Shown: piece by piece, positions 1-8,561 of the stretch
Layout of the letters: each line of letters opens with the position of its first letter
Numbering within the stretch: position 1 is the first letter of the stretch
Assembly (NCBI GenBank): GCA_910574255.1
Contig: CAJTAK010000002.1
Span: 124,001-188,000 of the forward strand
Length of the DNA stretch: 64,000 bases
Reading direction: 5' to 3'
Source: Clostridia bacterium
Lineage (GTDB): Bacteria; Bacillota; Clostridia; Lachnospirales; Lachnospiraceae
Made by a program: the position numbers and the translations under genes
Notes under the pieces: model-generated
The model's input: the letters and a program-made list of their open reading frames with translations, nothing else
Told to the model about the DNA's origin: nothing
Database searches by the model: none

Positions 1-140
1 GTCAGGGTCATATTGGTTCCTGTGTCTCCGTCCGGAACGGGAAATACATTCAGCTCATTGATCCATTCCTTTTTTGCCTCCAGGTTCTTGGCACCGGCCA
101 AAAACATCTTTGTCAGTGTTTCTACATCTATGGTTTTCAT
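1..140 (-). CDS. fakA: Fatty acid kinase / DhaL-domain protein FakA, N-terminal part
   Basis: Only the first 46 or so residues lie in the window; the gene runs off the left edge. The N-terminus starts MKTIDVETL and contains the NVFPVPDGDTGTNM segment typical of the DhaL-like ATP-binding domain of FakA (YloV family). That subunit phosphorylates fatty acids presented by FakB proteins for phospholipid synthesis. It lies 24 bases downstream of the Asp23-family gene on the same strand, which is the usual yloU-yloV arrangement in Firmicutes, opposite rpmB. The family call rests on this short motif plus the conserved neighbourhood. Confidence 0.85.
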   Translation of the reverse strand, partial: MKTIDVETLTKMFLAGAKNLEAKKEWINELNVFPVPDGDTGTNMTL

Positions 141-164
141 AACTCTGCTAAACTCCTCCTGCTA

Positions 165-521
165 TTAGTCTATTACCCTTACACCTTCTACAAAGATGTT
201 GATTTTCTCTATGGACATACCAGTGAATTCTTCTACCTTATACTTTACGTTGCTGATCAGATTATCGGATACTGCGGAGATGCTCACTCCGTAGGACACG
301 ATAACGTGGAAGGACAATGTGATTCGGTTGTCATTTATCTGTACGTTGACGCCTCTGGTCAGATTGTCTCCCCGAAGCAGCTTTACAATGCCCTCTCGAA
401 CATTTACCATAGCCATGCCTACAATGCCGAAGCATTCTACTGCTACCGAGCCGGCGTACTTGGCTATCACTTCCGGGTCGATAATTACTGCACCTAGTTG
501 TGTATTCATAAGTCCCTTCAT
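165..521 (-). CDS. Asp23/Gls24 family envelope stress response protein
   Basis: This 118-residue cytoplasmic protein belongs to the Asp23/Gls24 (YloU) family, associated with cell-envelope homeostasis in Gram-positives. Visible hallmarks are the LGAVIIDPEVIAKYAG start, a central strand-rich part with ITLSFHVIVSYG, and a helix followed by INIFVEGVRV at the end. I chose the ATG at 521 (MKGLMNTQ) because a GGAGG lies eight bases upstream; a longer ORF starting at 536 would ignore that site. It is transcribed with the fakA gene and divergently from rpmB. A promoter-like pair lies at 613-640. Confidence 0.9.
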   Translation of the reverse strand: MKGLMNTQLGAVIIDPEVIAKYAGSVAVECFGIVGMAMVNVREGIVKLLRGDNLTRGVNVQINDNRITLSFHVIVSYGVSISAVSDNLISNVKYKVEEFTGMSIEKINIFVEGVRVID

Positions 522-612
522 TATGATTACCTCCATTTATGTTTTTTAACATGCCCGGCCTTTCGTGCCGGTATGTGAAAAGCGAATTACTTGTAAAATA
601 CACTATATGGAC

Positions 613-640
613 AGTATACCCTCTTTCCGTTAAAATTCAA
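613..640 (-). promoter_or_regulatory. Promoter candidate for the Asp23-fakA operon
   Basis: On the minus strand TTGAAT (635-640) is followed after 16 bases by TATACT (613-618). It lies about 90 bases upstream of the Asp23 start, in the 260-base divergent spacer shared with rpmB. The fit to a sigma-A promoter is good but untested. Confidence 0.6.
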
Positions 641-699
641 AGTAGTTTTTCAAATTTTAACCAGTTTCTCAAAAAGTTGCAATATTTTCAAATTAATAC

Positions 700-728
700 T
701 TGCAAAATATAGTACTTTCTGCTAGAAT
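700..728 (+). promoter_or_regulatory. Promoter candidate for rpmB
   Basis: TTGCAA (700-705), a 17-base spacer and TAGAAT (723-728) lie 55 bases upstream of the rpmB start codon. Spacing is optimal for sigma A. Confidence 0.65.
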
Positions 729-783
729 AACATTTGTTGCGAGCCCATATATAGGGTTCACTAAAGATCAAGGAGGTGCTAAG

Positions 784-969
784 ATGGCTAAATGTGCAAT
801 TTGTGAAAAAGGCGCTCACTTCGGAAATGCTGTAAGTCATTCACATAGACGATCCAATAAGATGTGGAAATCCAATGTTAAGTCCGTTCGAGTTAAGGTT
901 GATGGGGGATCCAAGAAGATGTACGTTTGTACTTCTTGTCTGAGATCCGGCAAAGTGGAAAGAGCGTAG
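784..969 (+). CDS. rpmB: 50S ribosomal protein L28
   Basis: A 61-residue ribosomal protein of the large subunit. It begins MAKCAICEKGAHFGNAVSHS, and the Arg/Lys-rich middle is typical of L28. Cysteine pairs CAIC near the start and CTSC near the end mark the zinc-binding (C+) form of L28. The start at 784 is set by an AGGAGG site seven bases upstream; an upstream ATG at 700 lacks a site and lies in the promoter. The gene is monocistronic, ends in a strong terminator and is transcribed away from the Asp23-fakA operon, as in many Clostridia. Confidence 0.97.
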   Translation: MAKCAICEKGAHFGNAVSHSHRRSNKMWKSNVKSVRVKVDGGSKKMYVCTSCLRSGKVERA

Positions 970-988
970 AATTTGAGAGTGAATGTTT

Positions 989-1027
989 AAAAGAAGCTGT
1001 TGCGGTTGCGACAGCTTCTTTTTTTCT
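989..1027 (+). terminator. Rho-independent terminator of rpmB
   Basis: Stem AAGAAGCTGT / ACAGCTTCTT (991-1000 and 1011-1020) with a ten-base loop is followed by a T run. It begins about 20 bases after the rpmB stop codon. Confidence 0.9.
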
Positions 1028-1118
1028 ATGAAATACCCTTTTTTGCGCAGCAGAAAGCTGGGTTCAGGGATTCCCAGGCGCCATTACCGACTTTGATTCA
1101 TGGCGGCACGGCAAGCTT
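1027..1118 (-). repeat. Dispersed repeat family G, copy 1
   Basis: Read on the minus strand, this segment downstream of trmD closely matches 31175-31267 on the plus strand over about 80 bases. Shared blocks are AAAGTCGG, TGGCGC, TCCCTGAAC, TTTCTG, TGCGCA, AAAAGGGTA and TTTCATAG. GCGC blocks and ATGAA/TTCAT ends allow a hairpin. No coding capacity is shared between the copies. Confidence 0.7.
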
Positions 1119-1129
1119 GTTTTTTTAAC

Positions 1130-2269
1130 TTAAACCAACCGCCGCAGAACCGCCATTCCTTCCAGCAGATCCGAAATCTTCCTATAATAAATCAGTTCCT
1201 TTGGCTCTTGTTCCTCAGTATCTGCCGGGAAATAAATCGTCCGAAGCTTGTCCTTTCGTGCCTCAAGGACTCCCTGAACCGAAGATGTGAATACTAAAAC
1301 CTCACGTTTTCCCGCTTTTTCTGTCTCCAAAGCTTTTCGGAACCTCTCTGGCTCCTTACCTGATACAAGCTTAAGCTTCAAGCCCAATTCCTGAACCAGC
1401 TCCTGAAATTCCTGTATCCGGCAGCTTTGCAGATCATCTTTTCTAATCTTATTTTCTGTCCCTTCCTCTTTTATTATTTCTCCTTTTATTGGTTTTTCCT
1501 GAAATACACTTTCTTCCATCAAAACCACTTTCAGTCTTTTTCTAGGCAGATTTTTTAGGTTTTTGATGGATTTCTGTTCTTTTTGGTACTGTCCATAGAG
1601 ATCCGGACGCCGCTCTTTGGTCCGCAGAATAGACTGCTCTCTTCGCCAATCCTCAATCCGGTCATGATCTCCGCTAAGAAGAACCCGGGGAACCGGCTTT
1701 CCATTCCAAACCTCCGGACGGCTGTACTGGGGATATTCCAGCAGGCTGTCATGAAAGCTCTCAAACTCCGCCGACACCTCATTACTTAAAACTCCCGGAA
1801 CCAGACGGGAAATGGCATCAATCATCACCATGGCAGGAAGCTCTCCGCCGGTGAGCACATAGTCTCCAATGGATATATAATCCGTGACCACTTCCTCCAG
1901 CACACGTTCATCTATGCCCTCATAATGTCCGCAGAGGAAAATCAAATCTTCTTCCTTTGAAAGCTCCTTTGCCATAGCCTGATGAAACACACGGCCCTGA
2001 GGGGTTACATAGATCACTCTTGCCCTCTTCCCCACTATCCGACTTTGCACCGCTTCACAGGCCCGAAAGACCGGTTCAGCCTGCATGACCATTCCTGCGC
2101 CGCCCCCATAGGGATAATCATCCACCTTTCTGTGCTTATCCTCCGTGTAGTCACGAATGTCCACGGCCTCCAGATGAATCGTGCCTTTTTCTATGGCCCG
2201 TCCTAAAATACTGGTGTTCAGCCCATTTATAATCATTTCGGGAAACAGAGTTAATACATGATAGTTCAT
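1130..2269 (-). CDS. trmD: tRNA (guanine-N1)-methyltransferase TrmD with a C-terminal extension
   Basis: TrmD is a knotted SPOUT enzyme that methylates G37 next to the anticodon of several tRNAs, using S-adenosylmethionine, and prevents frameshifting. The first ~240 residues carry all family hallmarks: [46 protein letters not shown] and [12 protein letters not shown]. The protein is about 380 residues, roughly 140 longer than usual. The extra C-terminal part is charged, then has a [16 protein letters not shown] segment that weakly recalls an HAD-type fold without catalytic residues. I place the start at the ATG abutting the rimM stop; a GTG one codon earlier overlaps that stop. It is the last gene of the ylxM-ffh-rpsP-khpA-rimM-trmD operon. 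Confidence 0.95.
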   Translation of the reverse strand: MNYHVLTLFPEMIINGLNTSILGRAIEKGTIHLEAVDIRDYTEDKHRKVDDYPYGGGAGMVMQAEPVFRACEAVQSRIVGKRARVIYVTPQGRVFHQAMAKELSKEEDLIFLCGHYEGIDERVLEEVVTDYISIGDYVLTGGELPAMVMIDAISRLVPGVLSNEVSAEFESFHDSLLEYPQYSRPEVWNGKPVPRVLLSGDHDRIEDWRREQSILRTKERRPDLYGQYQKEQKSIKNLKNLPRKRLKVVLMEESVFQEKPIKGEIIKEEGTENKIRKDDLQSCRIQEFQELVQELGLKLKLVSGKEPERFRKALETEKAGKREVLVFTSSVQGVLEARKDKLRTIYFPADTEEQEPKELIYYRKISDLLEGMAVLRRLV

Positions 2270-2778
2270 CACTCCAACAATCCTTCCAGTATGTGTACCG
2301 TCATTCGTGCCTCTTCTACATTTACCTCTAAAATACAGGAAGGAATGGCTGGAAGAAGTACTTCTTTCCTTTCGTCTGTCCTGACTACATAAACATCATT
2401 TGCTCCCGTCTGCAATACATCTGTTAAGCTTCCCAGACGCTCGCCCTCGTCCGTGTAGACCTCCATGTCTATGAGATCTGTGATAAAATTCTCATTTTCC
2501 TCCAAAGGAACTGCCTGATCCCGTGTCACCAGCAGATCCTTTCCCTTATATTGCTCTACTTCATTGATATCATGAAATTCCCGAAACTTCAAAATGACCT
2601 GGTTTTTGAAAAATTTCACACCGGCCACATTGAGGGATTTATATTCATTTCCGGTATCCAGAAGCACCTGCTTTAATTCTCGAAAACGCTCCGGATTGTC
2701 TGTGGTGGGAAATACCTTAACCTCACCCTTTAAGCCGTGAGTGGATGCGATAACGCCTACCCTTAAATATGACTCCAT
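2269..2778 (-). CDS. rimM: Ribosome maturation factor RimM
   Basis: RimM binds S19 and helps mature the 30S head domain. The 169-residue product has the N-terminal barrel ([19 protein letters not shown], then [14 protein letters not shown]) and a C-terminal PRC-barrel ([43 protein letters not shown]). The start at 2778 (MESYLRV) has GGAG six bases upstream; the longer ORF adds 13 residues not seen in the family. It follows khpA and its stop overlaps the trmD start region, so translational coupling is likely. Confidence 0.95.
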   Translation of the reverse strand: MESYLRVGVIASTHGLKGEVKVFPTTDNPERFRELKQVLLDTGNEYKSLNVAGVKFFKNQVILKFREFHDINEVEQYKGKDLLVTRDQAVPLEENENFITDLIDMEVYTDEGERLGSLTDVLQTGANDVYVVRTDERKEVLLPAIPSCILEVNVEEARMTVHILEGLLE

Positions 2779-2841
2779 TTTCATCTCCTCTGATTGAAAA
2801 ACAGCGGGTGTCTCCACCCGCCTGTCTGTTTTGTGTAAATT

Positions 2842-3072
2842 CTACTGTAGAATCTCCACTACAACCTTTTTTTCTTCCTTTGATGCTGCTGCTTTTACCA
2901 CACAGCGGATCGCCTTTGCGATACGGCCCTGCTTGCCGATCACCTTTCCCATGTCGGACGGTGCCACCCGAAGCTCAACGAGAATGGTTTTCTCATTCTC
3001 CGTCTCTGTCACAGCAACTTCTTCCGGATGCTCTACCAGTGATTTTGCAATCACCTCTACTAATTCTTTCAT
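2842..3072 (-). CDS. khpA: KH-domain RNA-binding protein KhpA
   Basis: A 76-residue single type II KH domain protein (YlqC). The RNA-binding GxxG loop is seen in DMGKVIGKQGRIAKAIR. In other Firmicutes KhpA pairs with KhpB/EloR and influences cell elongation and RNA metabolism. It lies between rpsP and rimM, the standard position in Firmicutes, with a GGAGGAAAGAT site before the ATG. Confidence 0.93.
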   Translation of the reverse strand: MKELVEVIAKSLVEHPEEVAVTETENEKTILVELRVAPSDMGKVIGKQGRIAKAIRCVVKAAASKEEKKVVVEILQ

Positions 3073-3150
3073 ATCTTTCCTCCGAATGCGTCGCCGCTGC
3101 CCATTCTATGAGCAATAACAACGCTGTTGCCTTTTTTAAAGCTTTGTGGC

Positions 3151-3396
3151 TTATTTCTCAACACCAGCGGCTTTCAGGATCTTGCCTACTACCTCTGTGG
3201 GCTGTGCACCATTGTTCAGCCATTTCTTTGCTGCCTCAACGTCTACGTTGAATGTGCTGGGGTCTGTACTCGGATCGTAGGTGCCAATCTCCTCGATGAA
3301 TCTGCCGTCTCTCGGGGATCTGGAATCTGCTACGATAATTCTATAGAAAGGAGCTTTCTTCTGACCCATTCTTCTCAATCTAATCTTTACTGCCAT
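3151..3396 (-). CDS. rpsP: 30S ribosomal protein S16
   Basis: An 81-residue protein starting [20 protein letters not shown] with [17 protein letters not shown], diagnostic of S16, a 30S body assembly protein. The ATG at 3396 has GGAGG eight bases upstream. It is third in the ylxM-ffh-rpsP-khpA-rimM-trmD operon. Confidence 0.97.
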   Translation of the reverse strand: MAVKIRLRRMGQKKAPFYRIIVADSRSPRDGRFIEEIGTYDPSTDPSTFNVDVEAAKKWLNNGAQPTEVVGKILKAAGVEK

Positions 3397-3438
3397 CTCT
3401 TTCACCTCCAAAATTTGATTTCTTCTTTTGCTTTTATG

Positions 3439-4788
3439 TTAAAAGGGCATTCGAAAACGTCCCCTTTTACCAAAACCTTTGCCGCCCATCATACCGGGCA
3501 TCTGCTTCATCATCTTACGCATCTCACTAAACTGCTTTACCAGGCGGTTGACCTCTGCGATGTCTACGCCTGCTCCCTTGGCTATTCGATGCTTTCTGGA
3601 CGGATTGAGCACCTCCGGGTTGGAGCGTTCCTTTGGGGTCATGGACAGGATAATTGCCTCTATCTGTGCCATTTTCTTTTCGTCAATGGCATCTTCCAGG
3701 CCCTTTAGCTGACTTCCCACTCCCGGCATCATGGAAAGGATACTAGTTAAGCCCCCCATCTTTCGCATCTGGTTCATACTTTCCAGATAATCGTCAAAGC
3801 CAAACTGGTTCTTCTTTAGCTTCTGGGTCATGGCCTTGGCCTTTTCCTCATCCACCGTCTCCTGGGCTTTCTCAATCAGTGTCAGCACGTCACCCATGCC
3901 TAAGATTCTGGAAGCCATGCGGTCGGGATAGAACTGCTCCAGATCGCTGAGCTTCTCCCCCATGCCTACATAAAGGATGGGCTTTCCGGTTACTGCCTTG
4001 ATGGACAATGCGGCACCGCCTCTGGTATCGCCGTCCAGCTTGGTAAGAATCACTCCGTCAATCCCGATCTTCTCGTCAAAGGTACTTGCCACATTGACTG
4101 CATCCTGGCCTGTCATGGCATCTACGGTAAGAAGTGCCTGATCAATCTCAAGATTGGATGCAATCTCCTGAAGCTCCGCCATCATATCCTCATCTACATG
4201 AAGACGGCCGGCCGTATCCAGAATCAGAACATTGAAGCCGTTCTTCTTCGCATGCTCATATGCACCCTTGGCTATATTCACCGGCTTTTGATTATCGCCC
4301 ATGGTGAATACTTCTACGCCCTGCTTTTCTCCGTTTACCTGAAGCTGCTTAATGGCTGCGGGACGGTATACGTCGCAGGCCACAAGCAAAGGCTTTCTTC
4401 CCTTGCTTTTCAGCTTTCCGGCAATCTTGGCCGCCGTGGTGGTTTTACCGGCACCCTGAAGTCCCATCATCATGAGAACGGTCACTTCGCTGCCGCCCTT
4501 AAGCTTGAGCTCTGTGGTATCACTTCCCATAAGGTGAATCATCTCCTCATGGACAATCTTGATCACCATCTGGCCCGGAGTCAGACTGTTCATCACGTCG
4601 GTGCCTACCGCACGTGCTTCCACAGACTTGATGAACTGCTTCACTACCTTAAAGCTTACGTCGGCTTCCAGAAGAGCCATCTTTACTTCCTTTAAGGCTG
4701 CCTTTACATCCGCTTCCGTGAGACGTCCCTTGCCTCGCAGGTTCTTGAATACATTCTGCAATTTATCGGATAAACTCTCAAATGCCAT
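3439..4788 (-). CDS. ffh: Signal recognition particle protein Ffh
   Basis: Ffh is the SRP54-type GTPase that binds 4.5S/SRP RNA and signal sequences and targets nascent membrane proteins to FtsY. The 449-residue product has the N helical bundle, the G domain (P-loop GLQGAGKTTTAAKIAGKL near residue 108, DVYRPAAIKQL, DTAGRLHVDE, TKLDGDTRGGAALS) and a methionine-rich M domain ending MPGMMGGKGFGKRGRFRMPF. The ATG follows the ylxM stop directly, so translational coupling is likely. No deviation from the family is visible. Confidence 0.98.
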   Translation of the reverse strand: MAFESLSDKLQNVFKNLRGKGRLTEADVKAALKEVKMALLEADVSFKVVKQFIKSVEARAVGTDVMNSLTPGQMVIKIVHEEMIHLMGSDTTELKLKGGSEVTVLMMMGLQGAGKTTTAAKIAGKLKSKGRKPLLVACDVYRPAAIKQLQVNGEKQGVEVFTMGDNQKPVNIAKGAYEHAKKNGFNVLILDTAGRLHVDEDMMAELQEIASNLEIDQALLTVDAMTGQDAVNVASTFDEKIGIDGVILTKLDGDTRGGAALSIKAVTGKPILYVGMGEKLSDLEQFYPDRMASRILGMGDVLTLIEKAQETVDEEKAKAMTQKLKKNQFGFDDYLESMNQMRKMGGLTSILSMMPGVGSQLKGLEDAIDEKKMAQIEAIILSMTPKERSNPEVLNPSRKHRIAKGAGVDIAEVNRLVKQFSEMRKMMKQMPGMMGGKGFGKRGRFRMPF

Positions 4789-5121
4789 CTATAAATTCTC
4801 CAATATGTCCTGTAGCTGCCGAATCAGCTGTTCCTTGTCCGGCGCCTGTGTATCTCTCAGGGAATGCTCCATCTGTTCTATCCGGCTCTTGATGGTCAGG
4901 AACCGCTCTACCAGGTGCAGCTTTGCCTCGTACTCCTGCAGGATTCGATTGCACCGCTTGATGAGATCATGTACACCCTGCCTGCTGATGCCTCGCTCCT
5001 GGGCCACTTCGCTTAAGGTGTAATCGTTGAGAACCACGTCCTCGTATATCTGCTTTTGGTGCTCTGTCAGAAGCTCTCCGTAGAAATCATACAGCAGTGT
5101 CTGCTCTAAAAGCTTTTCCAT
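4789..5121 (-). CDS. ylxM: YlxM-family SRP-associated HTH protein
   Basis: A 110-residue helical protein with a sigma-70 region 4-like helix-turn-helix (LLTEHQKQIYEDVVLNDYTLSEVAQERGISRQGVHDLIKR) followed by a helical tail. YlxM proteins associate with the SRP pathway and are encoded beside ffh. The start at 5121 (MEKLLEQT) has AGAGGAAACC upstream. It is the first gene of the operon. Confidence 0.93.
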   Translation of the reverse strand: MEKLLEQTLLYDFYGELLTEHQKQIYEDVVLNDYTLSEVAQERGISRQGVHDLIKRCNRILQEYEAKLHLVERFLTIKSRIEQMEHSLRDTQAPDKEQLIRQLQDILENL

Positions 5122-5233
5122 GGTTTCCTCTTTCTGACGCAAAGTCCGCTCTTTTGCATACTTGCTGCGTCATCTGGGTGGATTTGGAAGTTGACTTTCA
5201 AACTTATCACCTGCCTGGATTATCATACACAAA

Positions 5234-5278
5234 AAAGGCGAGGGTGTCAAGTGTTTTTTCTTGACACCCTCCTTTTTT
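5234..5278. terminator. Bidirectional hairpin terminator
   Basis: A perfect 12-bp stem (5240-5251 and 5260-5271, GAGGGTGTCAAG) has A and T runs on both sides, so it can work in either direction. It isolates the ylxM operon from the degenerate genes upstream on the minus strand. Confidence 0.85.
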
Positions 5279-5287
5279 ATTACTTTT

Positions 5288-5406
5288 TGTTCACAGTAAC
5301 GAATCCGGCCTATTTAAAGTTGCCTTACGGCAAGAGGCCAGATTCCGCCCCCGGTACTGTACTGGTCTGTGACCGTGCCGCGCAGTGCACGGTCTATGAG
5401 TGAACA
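5288..5406 (+). repeat. Structured repeat family D, copy 1
   Basis: This copy has GAATCCGGCC pairing with GGCC-GATTC around an unpaired TATTTAAA and an inner TTGCC/GGCAA hairpin, then a GACCGTGC/GCACGGTC hairpin. It is near-identical to 21703-21760 in the first part but has a different second hairpin. The first GTTACTG hairpin is shortened. Confidence 0.8.
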
Positions 5407-5504
5407 ATAACTACTTTTTCCTTATCTCAAGGCTTCATTTCCTCCCCAACCAGAATCTCATCAGATACCGCTTCCTGTATTGCTCTCTATCTGTATTCCC
5501 TGAC

Positions 5505-6324
5505 TCACACAGCTTTCCCAACCAACACCTTTTTCCCGCAAAAAGCGAAACCATATTTTCTTATCTTCTCTTTCGGTACTCCCTTTGATATAAGCATAGT
5601 CTCATATTCCCGCTCTTCTATCTGCTGCAGCGCCGCTTTCACCGTATCGGTCAGTTCTTTCTCATCCTCCATATCCTGCACCTTGAATTAAAAGACTCCA
5701 GATAGAATTTTTCTTTGTATTTAGCTCCCCATATACAATCTGCTCATCAATCTCTACCTGCAGGGACTCTCCCTGCATTAAAGCTTCCAGCTTCTGCTTT
5801 ATCTCTTTGTTTCCTTCCCGAATTAATTTTCCTACCAGGCTGTTGGAACTGGAATTTGCCCAATATACTCCCAACTTTCGTGAGTCCAGATAATTCAGAA
5901 TAGACCAGGGATTATAAATGTCTGTCCGGTTTCCAAAGGTAAAACCATCATACCATCTCTTTACCTCCTGCTTTCTATCTGACATTGCAAACTCTATAGC
6001 GAACCTTTTCATAGCCATTTTCCTTTACATTCGCAAAAGAAAGGCTGATCACCGGATAAGTCCCCTGTAATGCCCTGTATTTTTCCTCCTCCCAAATAGC
6101 AAGCCCCTGAAACAAATCCCGCCGCCCTGCATACTTTACAGAAAAAATTGTTCTGTCATACTCATATTCAGCGTTTTCCCAAAACGCCTGGGGCGAGTAA
6201 TCAATGTTACACTGTCTCCTCCTTCCCACCACTCTGAAAGAAAAGAAGTTTTATCAATATAGAAATATCCCCTTGTTCGGATTATTTCAAAATTCTGCCC
6301 TCCAATACTTATGGTTCTTGCCAT
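5505..6324 (-). pseudogene. AAA-ATPase / PD-(D/E)XK nuclease-like protein, degenerate
   Basis: Fragments in three frames add up to the common gut-Firmicutes family with an AAA-ATPase-like N-terminus and a PD-(D/E)XK-type C-terminus. The start is MARTISIGGQNF after a GGAGG site, and the Walker-like ITRPRRFGKTLNMSM is present. The frame then shifts (TIFSVKYAGRRDLFQGL) and again (RWYDGFTFGNRTDIYNPWSI). A final piece reads EEREYETMLISKGVPKEKIR and ends near 5505. The middle of the protein is missing and no frame is long enough to be functional. Full-length relatives have roughly 500-550 residues; this one is dead. Confidence 0.85.
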
Positions 6325-6423
6325 GCTCCACACCTCCTATCTGATTTTTATCTTATCATAGTTCCAATATACTATCCAGCATCTTTTCCATTTCTTAATT
6401 GGTTTGATATTTAGAATTACAAA

Positions 6424-6450
6424 AAGGCACCCGTACCCCCACGGATGCCT
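6424..6450 (-). terminator. Terminator after the GH1 remnant
   Basis: On the minus strand GGCATCCGT / ACGGGTGCC forms a hairpin followed by TTTTTGT. It lies just downstream of the stop codon of the GH1 remnant at 6457. Confidence 0.75.
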
Positions 6451-6456
6451 GTAAAA

Positions 6457-6536
6457 TCAATCCTCTTCTTTTAAATTCTCCCCATTCGCCTCAATCACCC
6501 TCTGATACCATTCAAAGGATTTTTTTGGCACACGCA
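6457..6536 (-). pseudogene. 3' remnant of a GH1 beta-glucosidase gene
   Basis: On the minus strand the frame reads PKKSFEWYQRVIEANGENL and then a stop. This is the C-terminal signature of GH1 6-phospho-beta-glucosidases; compare [18 protein letters not shown], the end of the intact gene at 24161. Nothing else of a GH1 gene is present upstream. The fragment is fused in a different frame to the tail of the ORF at 6512 and keeps its own terminator. Confidence 0.75.
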
Positions 6537-6835
6537 CTTTGTGTCTCTTCGGTTCCTGTTCCTTTATGCTCTGCCTCTTTTCGTTCTTCCTTTTTCAGCG
6601 CCTCTTCAATCCTGGCTATGGCCCCGGGACCTTCCTTTCCCTCAAGAATCTCCTGAAGCCCCGCTTCTTCCTGCTGGTACATGCCATCAGGAAAAAGCCT
6701 GCGCAGACGGCGCAGAACCTTTACGGCTTCCTTCTTCCTATCAGCCTGGACATAGAGCATCGCCAGCCGCAGCATGGCATACTCCTCGTATTCTTCCTCC
6801 ACTATCTCTGCGATCTGCTCAATCGCCTCTTCCAC
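6512..6835 (-). CDS. Helical TPR-like protein or detached tail of the Hsp70 gene, chimeric 3' end
   Basis: About 107 residues of helical, TPR-like repeats (YAMLRLAMLYVQADRKKEAVK) and a charged linker. The frame is the same as that of the Hsp70 C-terminus, separated only by the Hsp70 TAA stop at 6893, and no good start codon or ribosome site is seen (GTG at 6835 is the best). It may therefore be a former Hsp70 C-terminal extension or a coupled downstream gene. The last ~10 residues run into the GH1 remnant, so the native C-terminus has been lost. Function unknown. Confidence 0.45.
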   Translation of the reverse strand: MEEAIEQIAEIVEEEYEEYAMLRLAMLYVQADRKKEAVKVLRRLRRLFPDGMYQQEEAGLQEILEGKEGPGAIARIEEALKKEERKEAEHKGTGTEETQSACAKKIL

Positions 6836-6892
6836 ACTGCTCTCTGAAATAATCTGTTCGATCCGCTCTTTTTCTATGTCCCCATTCTCTCC

Positions 6893-8385
6893 TTAACTGA
6901 CTTCCACATCCCGAAGCATTCCTTTCACCTTTTGCAGGGTTTCTTCATCCATATTTGCCCTTCGTTTGATATCATATTCCTTTCGGAAGTTCTGCTCCGG
7001 GATCTCCACGCTGACATGAATGAGCTGATAGGCGTTCAGGGTAAGCACAATCCAGATGGGCGCCCGCTCCGGCAGGCCTTTTGGAAGCTCCATCTCAAAG
7101 CTTCCAATTGTCGTCACATCCGTCATTTCCTGATATTCGCCCTCTGTGATGGTCAGCTGCAGCATGCTCTGGTTGGCTATGGCTGTGCGAAATCTCTTTT
7201 TTTCACTTACCGGAATCTTGGAATTGCGCCGGATCACAATCTCATTTTCCTCTATTCCTTCCTCATTCAGCACCACCACGCCGATGCTGTGGGAGCATAC
7301 GTCCTCAAAGCAGACTTTTTCCTGATTCTCTGTTTTCAGACTGGCATAGATGGCGGCTCCTGCTGCCACCGCTTCGTCAGGATTCACCTCCCTGGAGGGT
7401 TCCTTTCCTGTCAGCTGGCTGATATGTTCGGCAATATAAGGGATTCTGCTGGAACCACCTACCATCAGTACCTTGTCAAGTTCCTCAACGGCAACGCCTG
7501 CTTCCTCCAAAACCTCCTTTACCTTGCTCTCTGTGCGCACATACATTTTGTGAATCATGGACTCAAACTGCTCCCGGGTGACGGCAATATTCTGCTTAAC
7601 TGTGCCGATTTTCATAGCTATGATGGCTCTGCTCTTTTTACTAAGCTGAATCTTGGCATTTTCCGCCTTTAAATAAAGCTCCTGAAGCTCGTCCTTATAT
7701 TCTTCCTCCTCCAGATCGATGTCATAATGTTCTTCCATATAGGCGCAGACATAGTCCACAATGCTCTGATCAAAGAAGCGTCCGCCGGCGTTTGACAGAC
7801 CGCCCGTGGCCAGCACTTCGATTTTGTCTGAACCCTCCATATGTAAGACAGTGGCATCAAAGGTTCCTCCCCCTAAGTCGTAGACGAGAATCTTTCCGCT
7901 GTCTAATTTCTGCTTTTTGCATAGCTCAGCGCTGCCGCTGTGGGCTCATTGATCATGCCGATAAGCGGCAGGCCCGCTATAGAAGCTGCGTCCTCCGTGG
8001 CCTTACGCTTGGCATCGGTAAAGTATGCAGGAACGGTGACTACTACGCCCTCCACCTGCTCTCCCGTTGAAGCGGCAGCATCCTGAGCTACCTTGCGGAT
8101 AATGAAGCTGGCGATCATTTCCGGCGTGTAGTCCACGCCGTTGAAATTCTTGCGATAAGCTTTGTTGCCCATATTGTTCTTGATCACGGCAACCACATCA
8201 TCGGGACACATAACCGCATGCTCTTTGGCTACCTCTCCTACAATAATGCCGTCCTCCGCATCAAACATTACTACGGAAGGGGTTTGATTTTTTCCCTCCG
8301 AATTGTCTATGATTTCTACCTCTCCGTCCTCTCTTACATATGCTCCTACGGAATAGGTAGTCCCTAAATCACTGCCTAAAACCAT
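6893..8385 (-). pseudogene. Hsp70 (DnaK-like) chaperone gene with one frameshift
   Basis: The gene encodes an Hsp70-family ATPase of about 495 residues, shorter than DnaK and lacking a full C-terminal lid. It starts MVLGSDLGTTYSVGAYV after AGGAGGCGATATCAC. The first frame has TVPAYFTDAKRKATEDAA and GMINEPTAAALSYAK and then hits a stop near 7910. The next frame resumes with ILVYDLGGGTFDATV, MVGGSSRIPYI and NPDEAVAAGAAIYA. Adding one A to the A5 run near 7917-7921 would restore a single frame. So this is one gene with a single-base deletion, either a real mutation or a homopolymer sequencing error. It is not the housekeeping dnaK, which normally sits with grpE and dnaJ. Confidence 0.85.
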
Positions 8386-8516
8386 GTGATATCGCCTCCT
8401 GTATATCATGCGGGTGTGTGCTTCTTTCACAGCAAACCTGCATGCTGTCATATTTTTTTATTATACTGCATGGCTGAAAGGCGTGTCAATTACGGAGGAT
8501 GGACAGAAGGGTATAA

Positions 8517-8561
8517 AAATAAGCAGAGGGTGCATGCTTTCTGGGCACTCTCTGCTTATTT
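8517..8561. terminator. Hairpin terminator, likely for the 8792-10584 genes
   Basis: A stem of about 17 bp (8517-8533 and 8545-8561, core AAATAAGCAGAG / CTCTGCTTATTT) is flanked by T-rich sequence on the minus-strand side. The 230 bases from here to 8791 show no recognisable gene. Confidence 0.65.

Noticed and set aside
7903..7930. Programmed ribosomal frameshifting in the Hsp70 gene
   Set aside because: The A5 run lacks a following stimulatory hairpin or upstream Shine-Dalgarno-like element that I can see, and other genes nearby are broken the same way, so simple mutation or sequencing error is more likely.
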